DNA of 64,000 bases from Chaenocephalus aceratus (taxonomy: Eukaryota > Chordata > Actinopteri > Perciformes > Channichthyidae): contig CM043800.1 in the NCBI GenBank assembly GCA_023974075.1, positions 7,035,453-7,099,452 of the forward strand. The letters are read 5' to 3'. The notes beneath the pieces were generated by a model. It saw only the letters and a program-made list of their open reading frames with translations, was not told the origin of the DNA and made no database searches. Both the position numbers and the translations under genes were made by a program. Below, piece after piece: positions 53,925 to 62,760 of the stretch; the first letter of the stretch is position 1, and every line of letters starts with the position of its first letter.

Positions 53925-54389
53925 TTATACTGATTGTAGCATCCCCAGGACAGTCTCCAGCTTAGAATTCCCCATATTACTGGAGATATCATGATGGAGA
54001 TTTTTCACTTCAGTCAAAATATTCACGTGTATGCTGTTTTCAACACACAGATGCATTACATCTACAAACAGAGCATACAATGAGAGCACATGATACACTT
54101 TTGATGTTTGTTTCATTTCTGAGATAATGTTACAGAATGTTTCGGAAAATGAAGATTCCAGGACCACTTTAAATGTTTCGTTTACAATCGTTTCCCAATG
54201 ACCCGGAATAGTACTGCCAGAACGAATGATATCCAAAATGTCTTCTAGTTTACAAACTTCAGCCATTCTTTTTACACAGGGGTCACTACTCGTTCTTTTT
54301 TCAATCGCCCCCATCATCACACTTATTAAACGGGTAAGGACTACATTATGATCAATATATACAGAGCGTTTTGCAAAGTAGTTTCCCAT
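53925..54389 (-). CDS. ORF C, right-arm copy (Bcl-2-like candidate)
   Basis: 154 codons, intact, one residue different from the left copy (Lys for Asn at the ENRTSS position). Same spacing to ORF B. Confidence 0.6.
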   Translation of the reverse strand: MGNYFAKRSVYIDHNVVLTRLISVMMGAIEKRTSSDPCVKRMAEVCKLEDILDIIRSGSTIPGHWETIVNETFKVVLESSFSETFCNIISEMKQTSKVYHVLSLYALFVDVMHLCVENSIHVNILTEVKNLHHDISSNMGNSKLETVLGMLQSV

Positions 54390-54460
54390 TTTTATTTTAC
54401 TTAAAGAAAAAAGTCACTGTATCGAACAAGTCCCTGGCTTCTCCATCCAACTGCTGGTTG

Positions 54461-54964
54461 TTAGTCTTCTTCTTCTCCATCCAACTCGGCATGGATCTTT
54501 TCAAGTCTCTCCTTGAGGCGTCTGCAATTTTTGAAATTGTGAAGAAAAGCCTCCGAAGCGCCTTGGATCCTCCAATCATCCGTGAAAATGTCTTTATCAT
54601 TAAGAGTCTGGTCGATCTCAGTAATGAAGTCGGTGAGCCAGAGTCTTTTCATTAACGCGTTGTAATTGTTTCTGAAGTAAAAATCGGACATGTCATTCAG
54701 AAAATCGTGTTGCCTCTGGCCGGGGTGACTGACTCGGCACCCGTTGCATATTTCTTCTCTGTACCGATGTATCACCCTCTCCACAATATCAACCAACACC
54801 GCTTTCACTGTGTCCATAAACAGAGACGTTTTGGCCCAAGGAGCAAAATCAGCAGCTGTAGTATTGCAAGATTCGGGTTTCCCCCATGGTGGTGTTGCTG
54901 GTAGTCCAGTAGTCTGTTCCTGGCTGCAACACGCGGGGGGAGTCTTGGCTTTTCTCTGCTCCAT
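54461..54964 (-). CDS. ORF B, right-arm copy
   Basis: 167 codons, intact. It differs from the left copy at two residues (V for I in AVLIDIV, F for L in LHNLKNC). The CNGC-H-H motif is unchanged. Confidence 0.65.
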   Translation of the reverse strand: MEQRKAKTPPACCSQEQTTGLPATPPWGKPESCNTTAADFAPWAKTSLFMDTVKAVLVDIVERVIHRYREEICNGCRVSHPGQRQHDFLNDMSDFYFRNNYNALMKRLWLTDFITEIDQTLNDKDIFTDDWRIQGASEAFLHNFKNCRRLKERLEKIHAELDGEEED

Positions 54965-54984
54965 GGCTAGTTTACAACGGTCGT

Positions 54985-55050
54985 CTTAGCGAGGTCCTTC
55001 GTTTTAGATGATTTGCTGAGTGGAGGGTAGGGCTTATTGCGTTGAATGGG
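54985..55050 (-). promoter_or_regulatory. Shared promoter box of right-arm ORF B
   Basis: Inverse of 50985-51050, with ATTCAACGCAATAAGCCCTA and CTCAGCAAATCATCTAAAAC in minus sense. Confidence 0.6.
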
Positions 55051-55601
55051 GGTAGTCAATTATAGAATTGAGAGTTTTTAGAAAAAAGTTCTTTAAGCGT
55101 TGTAGCTTTTTCATCTCATCTCCAGCAATAGGTCATCATTTAAGAACAAGTAATAGTTTTGTCACGATTCTACAGAAAAAAGTCAGAAAAGTATAGTTGC
55201 GTACATCAGGGTGTATCTCAAAGTATCTTGGTAACATAAAATAACTAAAATTGTAAGTTTATCAGAAAAGAAAAACCTTGTTTATCTGAACAAGTGTTGC
55301 ATACGCCAAAGTGTGTCTAAAAGTATCTTAGTAACACAAGAAAAAGAGAAGAAAGCGTTAATGTTAACAAAAACTGGATTGTTCCACTGAAATAATAAAT
55401 AAATAATTTCAAAAAGTGCGCTTAAAAAGAACAAATGTATTCAGATAAAAGTATTTTGTTAGACTAATAAGTCCACGATGGTTACATTTAACCCCTAACC
55501 CCTTTGTATTATATGTTTGTTTTCCTAATAAAAGCCAGAGTCACCTGAATTAATTTAGTCTCCATACCTTTTATTTTTATTTTTTACATTTTGTAACAAT
55601 C

Positions 55602-55730
55602 TTAAAACATTTGTAGAGAGCAAACACTGTGGTTAAAATGACTGTCTTTATGACGTCTCTCACACAGTTGGTATTTTTCACAAAATTCATTTTTAAACAC
55701 ATCTTCTTGATACAGAGACAACCCCGACAT
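55602..55730 (-). CDS. 42-aa ORF, right-arm copy
   Basis: Inverse of 50301-50429. Open from ATG at 55730 to the stop at 55602. One visible change replaces Ser by Arg (gagagacgtcat against gagagaagtcat). Confidence 0.4.
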   Translation of the reverse strand: MSGLSLYQEDVFKNEFCEKYQLCERRHKDSHFNHSVCSLQMF

Positions 55731-55768
55731 TCTTTTTACATAGGTAGAATACACAATGTCTTTCTTGA

Positions 55769-55830
55769 GGGGTCCTTAGTTTAAAATGCTCTGATGAGGA
55801 GGGTGTGACTTGTTATGTTGAGTGGGGGGC
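55769..55830 (-). promoter_or_regulatory. Shared promoter box of the right-arm 42-aa ORF
   Basis: Inverse of the box at 50205-50262. Confidence 0.55.
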
Positions 55831-56612
55831 AGAGTCCTCTGTAAAGGTGAGATTCTTTTTCACCAGTATAATGTCCATCGATGTCTGACTCTGTTTAAAA
55901 AGTTCTTTAAGCTTTGTAGCTTTTCCATCAATCATTTTCAGCCAAGCAGCCAGTGGTACCCGCACTGCTGTCTGAAATACTCCGCAGGTAGAATTAAAAA
56001 CCTCCAAAACAAAATCATCAGAGGATCCTTCCCCAGCGTCTCCAAATGGCTTGCACGGTAATACCATCGCCCCGATGGTCCGCTTTTAGTTTCCCAGACG
56101 GTGCTTGTCAGGACTCTTCTCACTTCTGGCAGCGGGGAAATAACTCTTTCTTCCTCCACATTGAGGGGCGGCGATGAAATCTCTTCTTTGATCTCGCATG
56201 CTGTCTGTGTTTCTTTGCTTTTCTTTGCAAATATCTTGTACACCGCTGGTTCCACTATGGTTTCTTGATGCACTACTTCTTTCGGTACCGTGGTTGCGTG
56301 GAGATCTCTGGAAGACACCAGAGTTAACACAGCCCAATCTGTTGAGGTCAGTGTCGCTTTAACACTGCGGGGTCCGTACGTTTCTCCATTCTTCAGATTG
56401 TAGAAATGCAGTTCATTCACCATATAGTTGAATACATAACCCCAAACATCGCCATTTTTTAGATTCCATTCTTCATAAAGTTCTTCGGCTGGAGGCGTCT
56501 GAACCCGGCACATATATTGCATTCGTTTCTTGATTGGCGCTCCGGACTGATGGCTGTACGTTGTCACAGGCGTCTCGCTGATTAAACCCATATCTAAGCT
56601 TCTCTTTGCCAT
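55813..56612 (-). pseudogene. ORF A, right-arm copy, frameshifted
   Basis: Starts with ATG at 56612 and is identical to the left copy apart from V for A in YMANELH, up to KDP. One T is missing in GGATCCTTCTGATG (near 56025), so the frame ends early after about 224 residues. The remaining C-terminal part is open in the next frame (55813-56040). Confidence 0.8.
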
Positions 56613-56697
56613 TTTTCTTTTTTGAAAAGTGCCTTGGTGATTGGAAATGACTGGCCTGTTATCTAGTTTGAGCGTATTTATTTTCGTCTATTTCCAT

Positions 56698-56760
56698 CCC
56701 CTTACTTTTAAATGTTCTGGTGAGGAGGGCGGGACATGTTATGTTGAGTGGAGGCGGAGC
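56698..56760 (-). promoter_or_regulatory. Shared promoter box of right-arm ORF A
   Basis: Inverse of 49270-49332 with the same blocks and spacing. Confidence 0.55.
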
Positions 56761-57033
56761 CCCTGTACAAGCTGGAGGCTTCATGGAGTGAAATGGAGCA
56801 GAAACACATTTTAAGAAAACCGCTCTTTGTTGCCTACAACAGAATCTAATAGTACACCATACAGCCTCATATTGGGTTTCCTTATAGTGGTGTAAAGTAA
56901 ATATAAAAGACTAAGATTATGTTTTAAATTGTTTTATTATTTCCTCTCTTCAGAGAGACTTTTCTTATATAGTTAGTAAAAAAGTAATTACACATTAGTT
57001 CACAGTCGCTACAAATAAAAAAAGAGAATATCC

Positions 57034-57255
57034 TCAGGTATCACTAATAAACAATATTACAACTTTCTGAGATATTTTCACACAATATACTTGTAACTTG
57101 TTTTTTTTAAAATAGGTCTTCAATATATTTTGCATGTCATGCATAAACACGGTGTCATCTTTCTTGAAACTGTCCGTTTTACAGAAGAGTGAAGAATAAT
57201 GGCTGTTTTCTGCTTCTTCATCCTCTGAATTTTCCTGCACTTTTGTGTATAAAAG
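57034..57255 (-). CDS. Possible small exon, right-arm copy
   Basis: Inverse of 48775-48996 with one residue changed (T for P in ILKPYF). Same acceptor-like tract. Confidence 0.3.
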   Translation of the reverse strand, partial: LLYTKVQENSEDEEAENSHYSSLFCKTDSFKKDDTVFMHDMQNILKTYFKKNKLQVYCVKISQKVVILFISDT

Positions 57256-57377
57256 CTGAAAAAAAGTAAATAATGAAGTACTTTGTTTTTAGTAGATGTC
57301 GTTAACCCCCTGAGGCAGTCCAAAAACTAAGCATCTGTCTCTTAACCCACCATCCCCCGAGAGCCATACTCAGCTCC

Positions 57378-57958
57378 CAAGGGGCCTGCCTGCATAGCAA
57401 GGAGGAAAGAGCATTAACAGGCGTTTGGGTGACCACAGAATTCACCAAAGCCCTGGACCTGGGGTACAAGATGACTCGGATCACAGAGGTGTGGCATTTG
57501 AGAAGTATTTTGTAGAGTATATACACACATTTTTGAAGGGTAAACAAGAAGCATCAGGTTACCCCTCAGAGGCCACAGATGATGAGAGCAGACAAAAGTA
57601 TGTAGCAGACTATCACGCTAAACAGGGTATCTTGATGGATGCAGATCAAATCAAATCAAATCCAGCCAAAAGAGAAGTGGCAAAACTATGTCTCAACAGT
57701 TTCTGGGGTAAATTTGCCCAGAGAAACAACCTGACTCAGACTAAGATTGTGACCAAAACAGAAGAATTTCTTCACCTCTTGTTTTCAGCTAAACAATTTG
57801 TGTTTAATTTAACTGCGGCGGAAAACGCTGAAGCCCTGTCTCCCCTTACAAGCGGTAGTTTAAGACTGGAAATGAGATTCAGAGTACCGCTGCCCCAGAC
57901 TACCACTTTAATCGTATATTCTTGTTTTGATTCGATTCTGGAGATTAAACTTTTTTAG
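57378..57958 (+). pseudogene. Chimeric PolB/minor-capsid-like fragment, right-arm copy
   Basis: Same content as 48083-48680. This copy keeps the EVWHF-EKYFVEY stretch that the left arm lost but has a one-base deletion there, so GACLHSKEERALTG...EVWH and FEKYFVEYIHTFLKGK lie in two frames. From 57505 to the stop at 57956 it is open and identical in sense to the left copy, including the LNSFWGKF motif and the LRLEMRF...FDSILEIK end. Confidence 0.55.
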
Positions 57959-58467
57959 TTTTGGTCGATGTGAGTGCTCGTATATCCTGAAATCGTTTGA
58001 AAATGTTTTGTTTTACTTCGCATATTGACTGGCTAATGTGTCATTTTATTTGTGTTTTACAGCTGTATTTGTCTGCCTTTCATGTCTGTGTTTTATAGGT
58101 TGTAACTTTGTACATGCTGCCCTTGGGACATATTGCGTTGAGTGGGAGGCTTCATCTGTAGAAAGTACTCTGTTTCAGTAGATTTGGTTAAGAATCTGAC
58201 TCTTAATGGCAGTTTTTTTTATTTAAAGACTTTTTTACAGACATTCGGCAGATTTATGTGTAAAGATTTAGTTAAGAATCTGTCTCTTAACCTACCACCC
58301 CCTATAGCCAAAACATAAAACTCTGCAGATGTGTGTGTAATTCACTCACAAGGGAACTGTAAGATACACTTTAATGGATGCATAACCTATAGTTAATAAA
58401 AGTAATTATACATTAGTTCACAAACCTACAATTAAAGAGTATGCTGGCAAACTATAATGTCCTTGAA

Positions 58468-58530
58468 GGGTTCTCGCTTTTAAATGATCTGATGAGGAAA
58501 GGTGGGGCTTATTATGTTGAGGGGTAGGCG
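58468..58530 (-). promoter_or_regulatory. Orphan promoter box, right-arm copy
   Basis: Inverse of 47519-47590. No ORF follows in minus sense. Confidence 0.45.
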
Positions 58531-58984
58531 GATCCCCTTGGAGAAAAGTCTTTTACAGTCAGACCGGGGGAGAAATCCTGTTCGTTCCTTCAACCTTCCT
58601 TACAGAGCCCCTCCTCCAACACACGTGACCAGAAAGAGGCTGTACTCTGCCTTCCTTACAGAGCCCCTCCTCCAACACACGTGACCAGAAAGAGGCTGTA
58701 CTCTGAACCCACCCACCCCTATGCCCGCATTCGCTTCTTGACTGGCGCTTCAGACGGTCGACTCGGTAAGCTGAATTGTCTGTCTTTTTTTAAATTTATT
58801 TTGAGTATATCTCTATATGGTGTTACCCCATTCATTTATACAGAGGCTTTCATCATTGTGAAATTGCACATCAAGGCAGGCATCAAAAAGCTAATTAGAT
58901 TAGACAACAAAAGGACTCTGAGGGGAGGGGTCAAAGAGACTATCTATTCAATACATCATAAATACCTATACAACAGAGGGGGTG

Positions 58985-59612
58985 TATGGGGCTAATATAA
59001 TTGCTGACAAATACTCCACTCTCAGGGTCAGGGTTCAAATACATTAGCTATCTTAATTGATGCAATAAAATGGCCTGTACACAAAGGGGGGTGCCTGGGG
59101 GTAATATAATTGCGGGGTAATTACTCCACTCGGGGGTCAGGGGTCAAATACCTATAACTATCTTAACTGCTACAATAAAAGGCCTATACACAAAGGGGGT
59201 GCCAGGGGCTATTCTAATTTGGGGCTATTACTCCACTCGGGGGTCAGGGGTCAAACACCTATAACTATCTTAATTGCTACAATAAAAAAGCCTATACACA
59301 AAGGGGGTGCCAGGGGCTATTCTAATTGGGGCAATTACTCCACTCTGGGTCAGGGGTCAAATACCTATAACTATCTTAATTGCTACAATAAAAAGCATAT
59401 ACACAAAGGGGGTGCCTGGGGCTAGTCTAATTGGGGCAATTACTCCACTATGGGGTCAGGGGTCAAATACCTATAACTATCTTAATTGCTGCAATAAAAG
59501 GCCTGTACACAAAGGGGGTGCCTGGGGCTAGTCTAATTGGGGCAATTACTCCACTATGGGGTCAGGGGTCAAATACCTATAACTATCTTAATTGCTGCAA
59601 TAAAAGAATCAC
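58985..59612. repeat. 106-bp terminal minisatellite, six copies
   Basis: The inverse unit CCTATAACTATCTTAATTGC recurs at about 59155, 59262, 59370, 59470 and 59577, with a decayed copy near 59045. One copy more than the left arm. Confidence 0.95.
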
Positions 59613-59736
59613 TCCGGGGGGTCTTTCACGCCAATCTGACATCAAAGGACTTAGCTCATTTGCATAAGTAGGGAGAGGTATGACCTGTCACACCACCTGT
59701 CACTTTTTTGAGGAAAGGAACATCATTACTACTACT

Positions 59737-59742
59737 CACCAG
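59737..59742 (+). other. 6-bp target duplication, right copy (caccag)
   Basis: Identical to 46412-46417. The LTR-like repeat resumes directly afterwards. Confidence 0.85.
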
Positions 59743-59775
59743 TATAATTGAGCAGTTATTAAAATAAATACATAA

Positions 59776-59950
59776 AATAAAATAGCCTACAGTAGAGACA
59801 CTTTACAGAAAATACAACAGCACAGATTGTTCAGAATATCAGTATGAGAAAAACGACACCCTCTATCCTTAGACCCTCACATCGTACAAGGAAAAACTTC
59901 CAGAGAAAACCCACAGTTTAAGGGGAAAACATGGGAGAAACCTCAGGGAG
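59776..59950 (-). mobile_element. Teleost LINE 3' tail, truncated
   Basis: Inverse of about 35270-35440 (CTCACATCGTACAAGGAAAA, GGAGAAACCTCAGGG). Cut at 59950 by the DIRS-like terminus. Confidence 0.75.
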
Positions 59951-60259
59951 AACTATAGGTTACTTACGTAACCCCAGTCTCAGAGTAACATGAAATGAGA
60001 TGTCTCACTATGGGATGCGCCTCATCGCGGAGCAAACAGAAGCATCAATCTCATTACGCCAATCCTGATTGGCTGGTGATCTTGACGTCAACGTCAGGGG
60101 AAATCACCCCCTATAAGTAGCCTGCGCCACGACGCATGCGTCATTCAAAATAAGCACCTCTTCTCGCTTCACCATAGCAAGGAGGGCCGTCTGGTGAGAC
60201 ATCTCACTTCATGTTACTCTGAAAACTGGGTTTACGTAAGTAACCTATAGTTCTCATTC
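59949..60259. repeat. DIRS terminal hairpin with promoter-like core
   Basis: AGAACTATAGGTTACTTACG (59951) pairs with its inverse ending at 60258; the arms extend about 61 bp. Between them in plus sense: GATTGGCT (inverted CCAAT, 60067-60074), TGACGTCA (perfect CRE, 60083-60090) and CTATAAGTAG (TATA-like, 60111-60120), a promoter pointing into the element. Confidence 0.75.
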
Positions 60260-60349
60260 ATAACACTCCGTTCGATGTCTCACTATGGGATATTGTAGCT
60301 CCCGTATTGCCAGACGAGCTTATCTCGAAGATCACCGATCAACCAGAAT

Positions 60350-61410
60350 TTAACAGGTGGAGTCCCGACTCAACAAGGTGCCCAGCATTGCTCGGGCCAC
60401 GCTTGGAGCGGAGACGTCTAGCCTGTAAAAGCGGACAAAAGTGAGCGGCGAAGACCAGCTTGCCGCTGCACAGATGTCTTGGATGGAAACACCCTTGAAC
60501 AAAGCCCAGGATGTAGCCAGGCCCCGAGTCAAGTGAGCCCGCAGACCCGAAGGTGCTTGCAGATTCTGACTCGTATAGGCCAAAGCAATCGCCTCCACGA
60601 TCCAGTGGCAGAGCCGTTGCTTAGTAACAGGCTTTTACCCTTGTGAGGTTTAGCCCAGGACACGAAGAGTTGGTCATTAAGACGAAGCTCTTTTGATCTG
60701 TCCATATATGTGTGTAAAGCCCGGACTGGACACAACAGATCCTGCTGCTGCTCCCCGGAGGAAACCAGCTGCGGAGGAAATGCCTCAATGTCAATCGGGG
60801 TACACGAACCAACCACCCTTGGTGTAAAGGCAGGGTTGGGTTTCAACAACACTCTCGTTTGCCCTGGGGCGAACCGAGTGCATGAGGGATATACAGACAG
60901 TGCATGGATATCACTGACTCGCTTGGCGGATGCCAGGGCCAGTAACAGCACTGTCTTGAGTGACAGATGTTTCATGTCAGCTCCTTCCAGGGGTTCAAAT
61001 GGGGTCATTTTGAGCCCATTTAAAACCACTGCCAGGTCCCATAAGGGCACCAGCGACCTGGAGACAGGGAGGAGCCTGCGAGTTCCCTTCATAAAACGGC
61101 AAACCAAAGGATGTTGGCTAGCCGTCTTACCCTCAAAGCCCACGTGGCATGCAGCAATAGCAGCCAGGTACACCTTGATCGTGGAGAAAGCTCTGTGTTT
61201 TTCGATCAAGTCCTGTAGAAATGATAAAATCACCCCGACAGGACATTGAAAAGAGATGTGTCCTTCTTGAAGGCACCACTCCTCAAACACCCTCCACTTA
61301 CAGTCATAAAGAGACCTGGTGGAGGAAGCTCTCGCACTCTGAATAGTGTTTATCACCTTCTGAGGGAGTCCCACTGTATTCAGATTGTACCACTCACGGG
61401 TCAGGCCCAT
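60350..61410 (-). pseudogene. DIRS tyrosine recombinase (phage-integrase fold)
   Basis: The minus frame 61410-60529 starts near MGLTREWYNLNTVG and contains a SAM-like core-binding domain (SARASSTRSLYDCKWRVFEEW, FSTIKVYLAAIAACH) and the catalytic Arg block (LLLALASAKRVSDIHAL). After a frame change near 60595 the second frame 60598-60350 gives AHLTRGLATSWALFKGVSIQ (H-x2-R) and FVRFYRLDVSAPSVARAMLG (Tyr). The full recombinase of about 350 residues is present except for that one frameshift, so it is nearly intact. The enzyme would integrate circular cDNA by strand exchange. Confidence 0.85.
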
Positions 61411-61718
61411 AGTGCCCCGCGCTCTGGGCGTGGGTAAAGGATCGCCCCCCCCCCCCCGCCTGAGACAATCTGTCCCTGCGTGGTGGGGGCTGCCATGGCT
61501 GCCCGCACAACAGCTGATATATCTCCGCCAGCCCGTACATTACGGGCTAGGGCGGAAACATCAGAGTAAGTGTGTGGCGTTGCTCCTTCACTCTGGCCAG
61601 AGTTGGGGGGTAACAGAGCCAGGGGTGGGAACACGCACAGAGGACCCGGAGGTCAATCGTGTACGAGTGTGTCCCCGCCTAACAGTGCGTTTAAATCGTG
61701 CATTAAAGAGAACAGCTG

Positions 61719-62185
61719 TCATTGAGCATTTTCTCCTTTTGCGAACAGACTTAACGCGGCTCCGCCATAACGCACCCACAGCGGACTCACGATCCTTGGA
61801 TGAGGAGTCCAGTCTGCATAGAGTGGTGCACCTCTGGACAGTAATTCTGTCCCGAGGTGCATAACTCCCGGTACCTGTGTCGCTCTCAGAGAGAGGAGAC
61901 GTCTGCCGCTCCAAGGGATAAGTTTGTGTGCCAGTGTGTGTGACTGGAGACAACGCAACCTCCCCTGGCGGTTCATACACGATATCGTGTTGTCTGTCCT
62001 CACGAGGACATGGTGTCCTCTGAGAGAAGGCAGGAAGGGTTTTAGGGTGGGGAACACCGCTAAAAGCTCCGGGTAGTTTACGTGTGCCCGCTGGAGGTCT
62101 CTGCTCTAGGGACCTCTCACCGGGCGACCTTCGTAAATACCCTATCAGCCTGTCTGACCTGCGTCCGTGGTGACCACCTTCTGTG
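61719..62185 (-). pseudogene. DIRS reverse transcriptase, RNase H domain fragment
   Basis: The frame 62057-61719 reads LPSLRGHHVLVRTDNTISCM, AHKLIPWSGRRLLSLRATQV and PGVMHLGTELLSRGAPLYAD, the RNase H end of DIRS polymerases (TDN with catalytic Asp, then the LSRG block). Upstream at 62150-62185 VVTTDAGQTG gives the first catalytic Asp in a shifted frame. The palm with YADD is not seen. Confidence 0.75.
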
Positions 62186-62492
62186 AAAGGACAGCACCCG
62201 TAGGCACGTCCCGCACTAGAAAAGTCGGGTGTAGTGCCACTATTATGAAGCCCATGTTGAGTGGGTGCTTTACGAGGACATTTTTCCCCGTAATCTGACT
62301 CCGCTCGGTGGGCATTATAGATAAAACCCTTCTTTCTAGGAGAGAGAGAGAACCTCTCTCTCCAGAATATGGGTTGACTCTCTCTGGGTTTGTGAAAATA
62401 GATAAAGTATAACTGTTTTGAGAAGCCCAGGCAGATGTCGTGAGTATCTCCTGCTGTATGCTCCTTAGAGCCAGCTGAGATGTCACGTTTAC

Positions 62493-62760
62493 GGCTCCGG
62501 CCGGCACTGCGCATGCGCGTGACGGAGGTGCCCTTTCGGCTCCGGCCGGCACTGCGCATGCGCGTGACGGAGGTGCCCTTTCAGCTCCAGTCGGCACTGC
62601 GCCTGCGCATGCCGGTGGTGCCCTTACAGCTCTAGCCGGCACTGCGCATGCGCGAGACGGTGGAGCCTTCACGACCCCAGCCGGCACTGCGCATGTGCGT
62701 GGCGGTGGTGCCCTTAAAGCCCCAGCCGGCACTGCGCATGCGCGTGGCGGTGCCTTCACG
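62493..62760. repeat. Array of about six 44-bp units with NRF1-like palindromes
   Basis: GCCGGCACTGCGCATGCGCG recurs every 44-45 bp (about 62503, 62547, 62591, 62636, 62680, 62724). The core GCGCATGCGC equals the NRF1 consensus. Further copies occur at about 63286 and 63886 in the tandem duplication. Confidence 0.9.

Larger units (their letters stand above)
46418..59736. mobile_element. Palindromic Polinton/adintovirus-like element (13.3 kb)
   Basis: Left arm 46418-52494 (6,077 bp) and right arm 53540-59736 (6,197 bp) are inverse copies; the 120-bp length difference is mostly one extra minisatellite unit in the right arm. The spacer is 52495-53539. Termini are AGTAGTAGTAATGATG on both sides, flanked by a 6-bp duplication. 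Gene order from each end: 106-bp minisatellite, orphan promoter box, PolB/minor-capsid chimera pointing outward, a possible small exon, ORF A, 42-aa ORF, ORF B, ORF C, all pointing to the centre. Seen directly: palindrome, duplication, ORFs. From family knowledge: 6-bp duplication, AG ends and protein-primed PolB are Polinton traits. Inference: a defective snap-back genome integrated in trans, since integrase, ATPase, protease and major capsid are absent. Confidence 0.8.
53540..59736 (-). repeat. Right arm of the palindrome
   Basis: Inverse copy of 46418-52494. It carries ORF B and C intact, ORF A with a frameshift, and six rather than five minisatellite units. Confidence 0.95.

Noticed and set aside
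46418..59736. Palindrome as an assembly artefact
   Set aside because: The arms differ by independent indels and copy number, the spacer is unique, and an exact 6-bp duplication plus empty-site homology bounds the whole. Read-level checking would still be worthwhile.
46418..59736. Teratorn-like (herpesvirus plus piggyBac) element
   Set aside because: The duplication is 6 bp rather than TTAA, and no herpesvirus gene or piggyBac transposase is seen in it.
61588..62559. A 323-codon minus-strand frame rich in Arg/Ser
   Set aside because: It is out of phase with the recognisable DIRS RNase H text at 61719-62057 and translates the GC-rich array at its start; I take it as a shadow frame.
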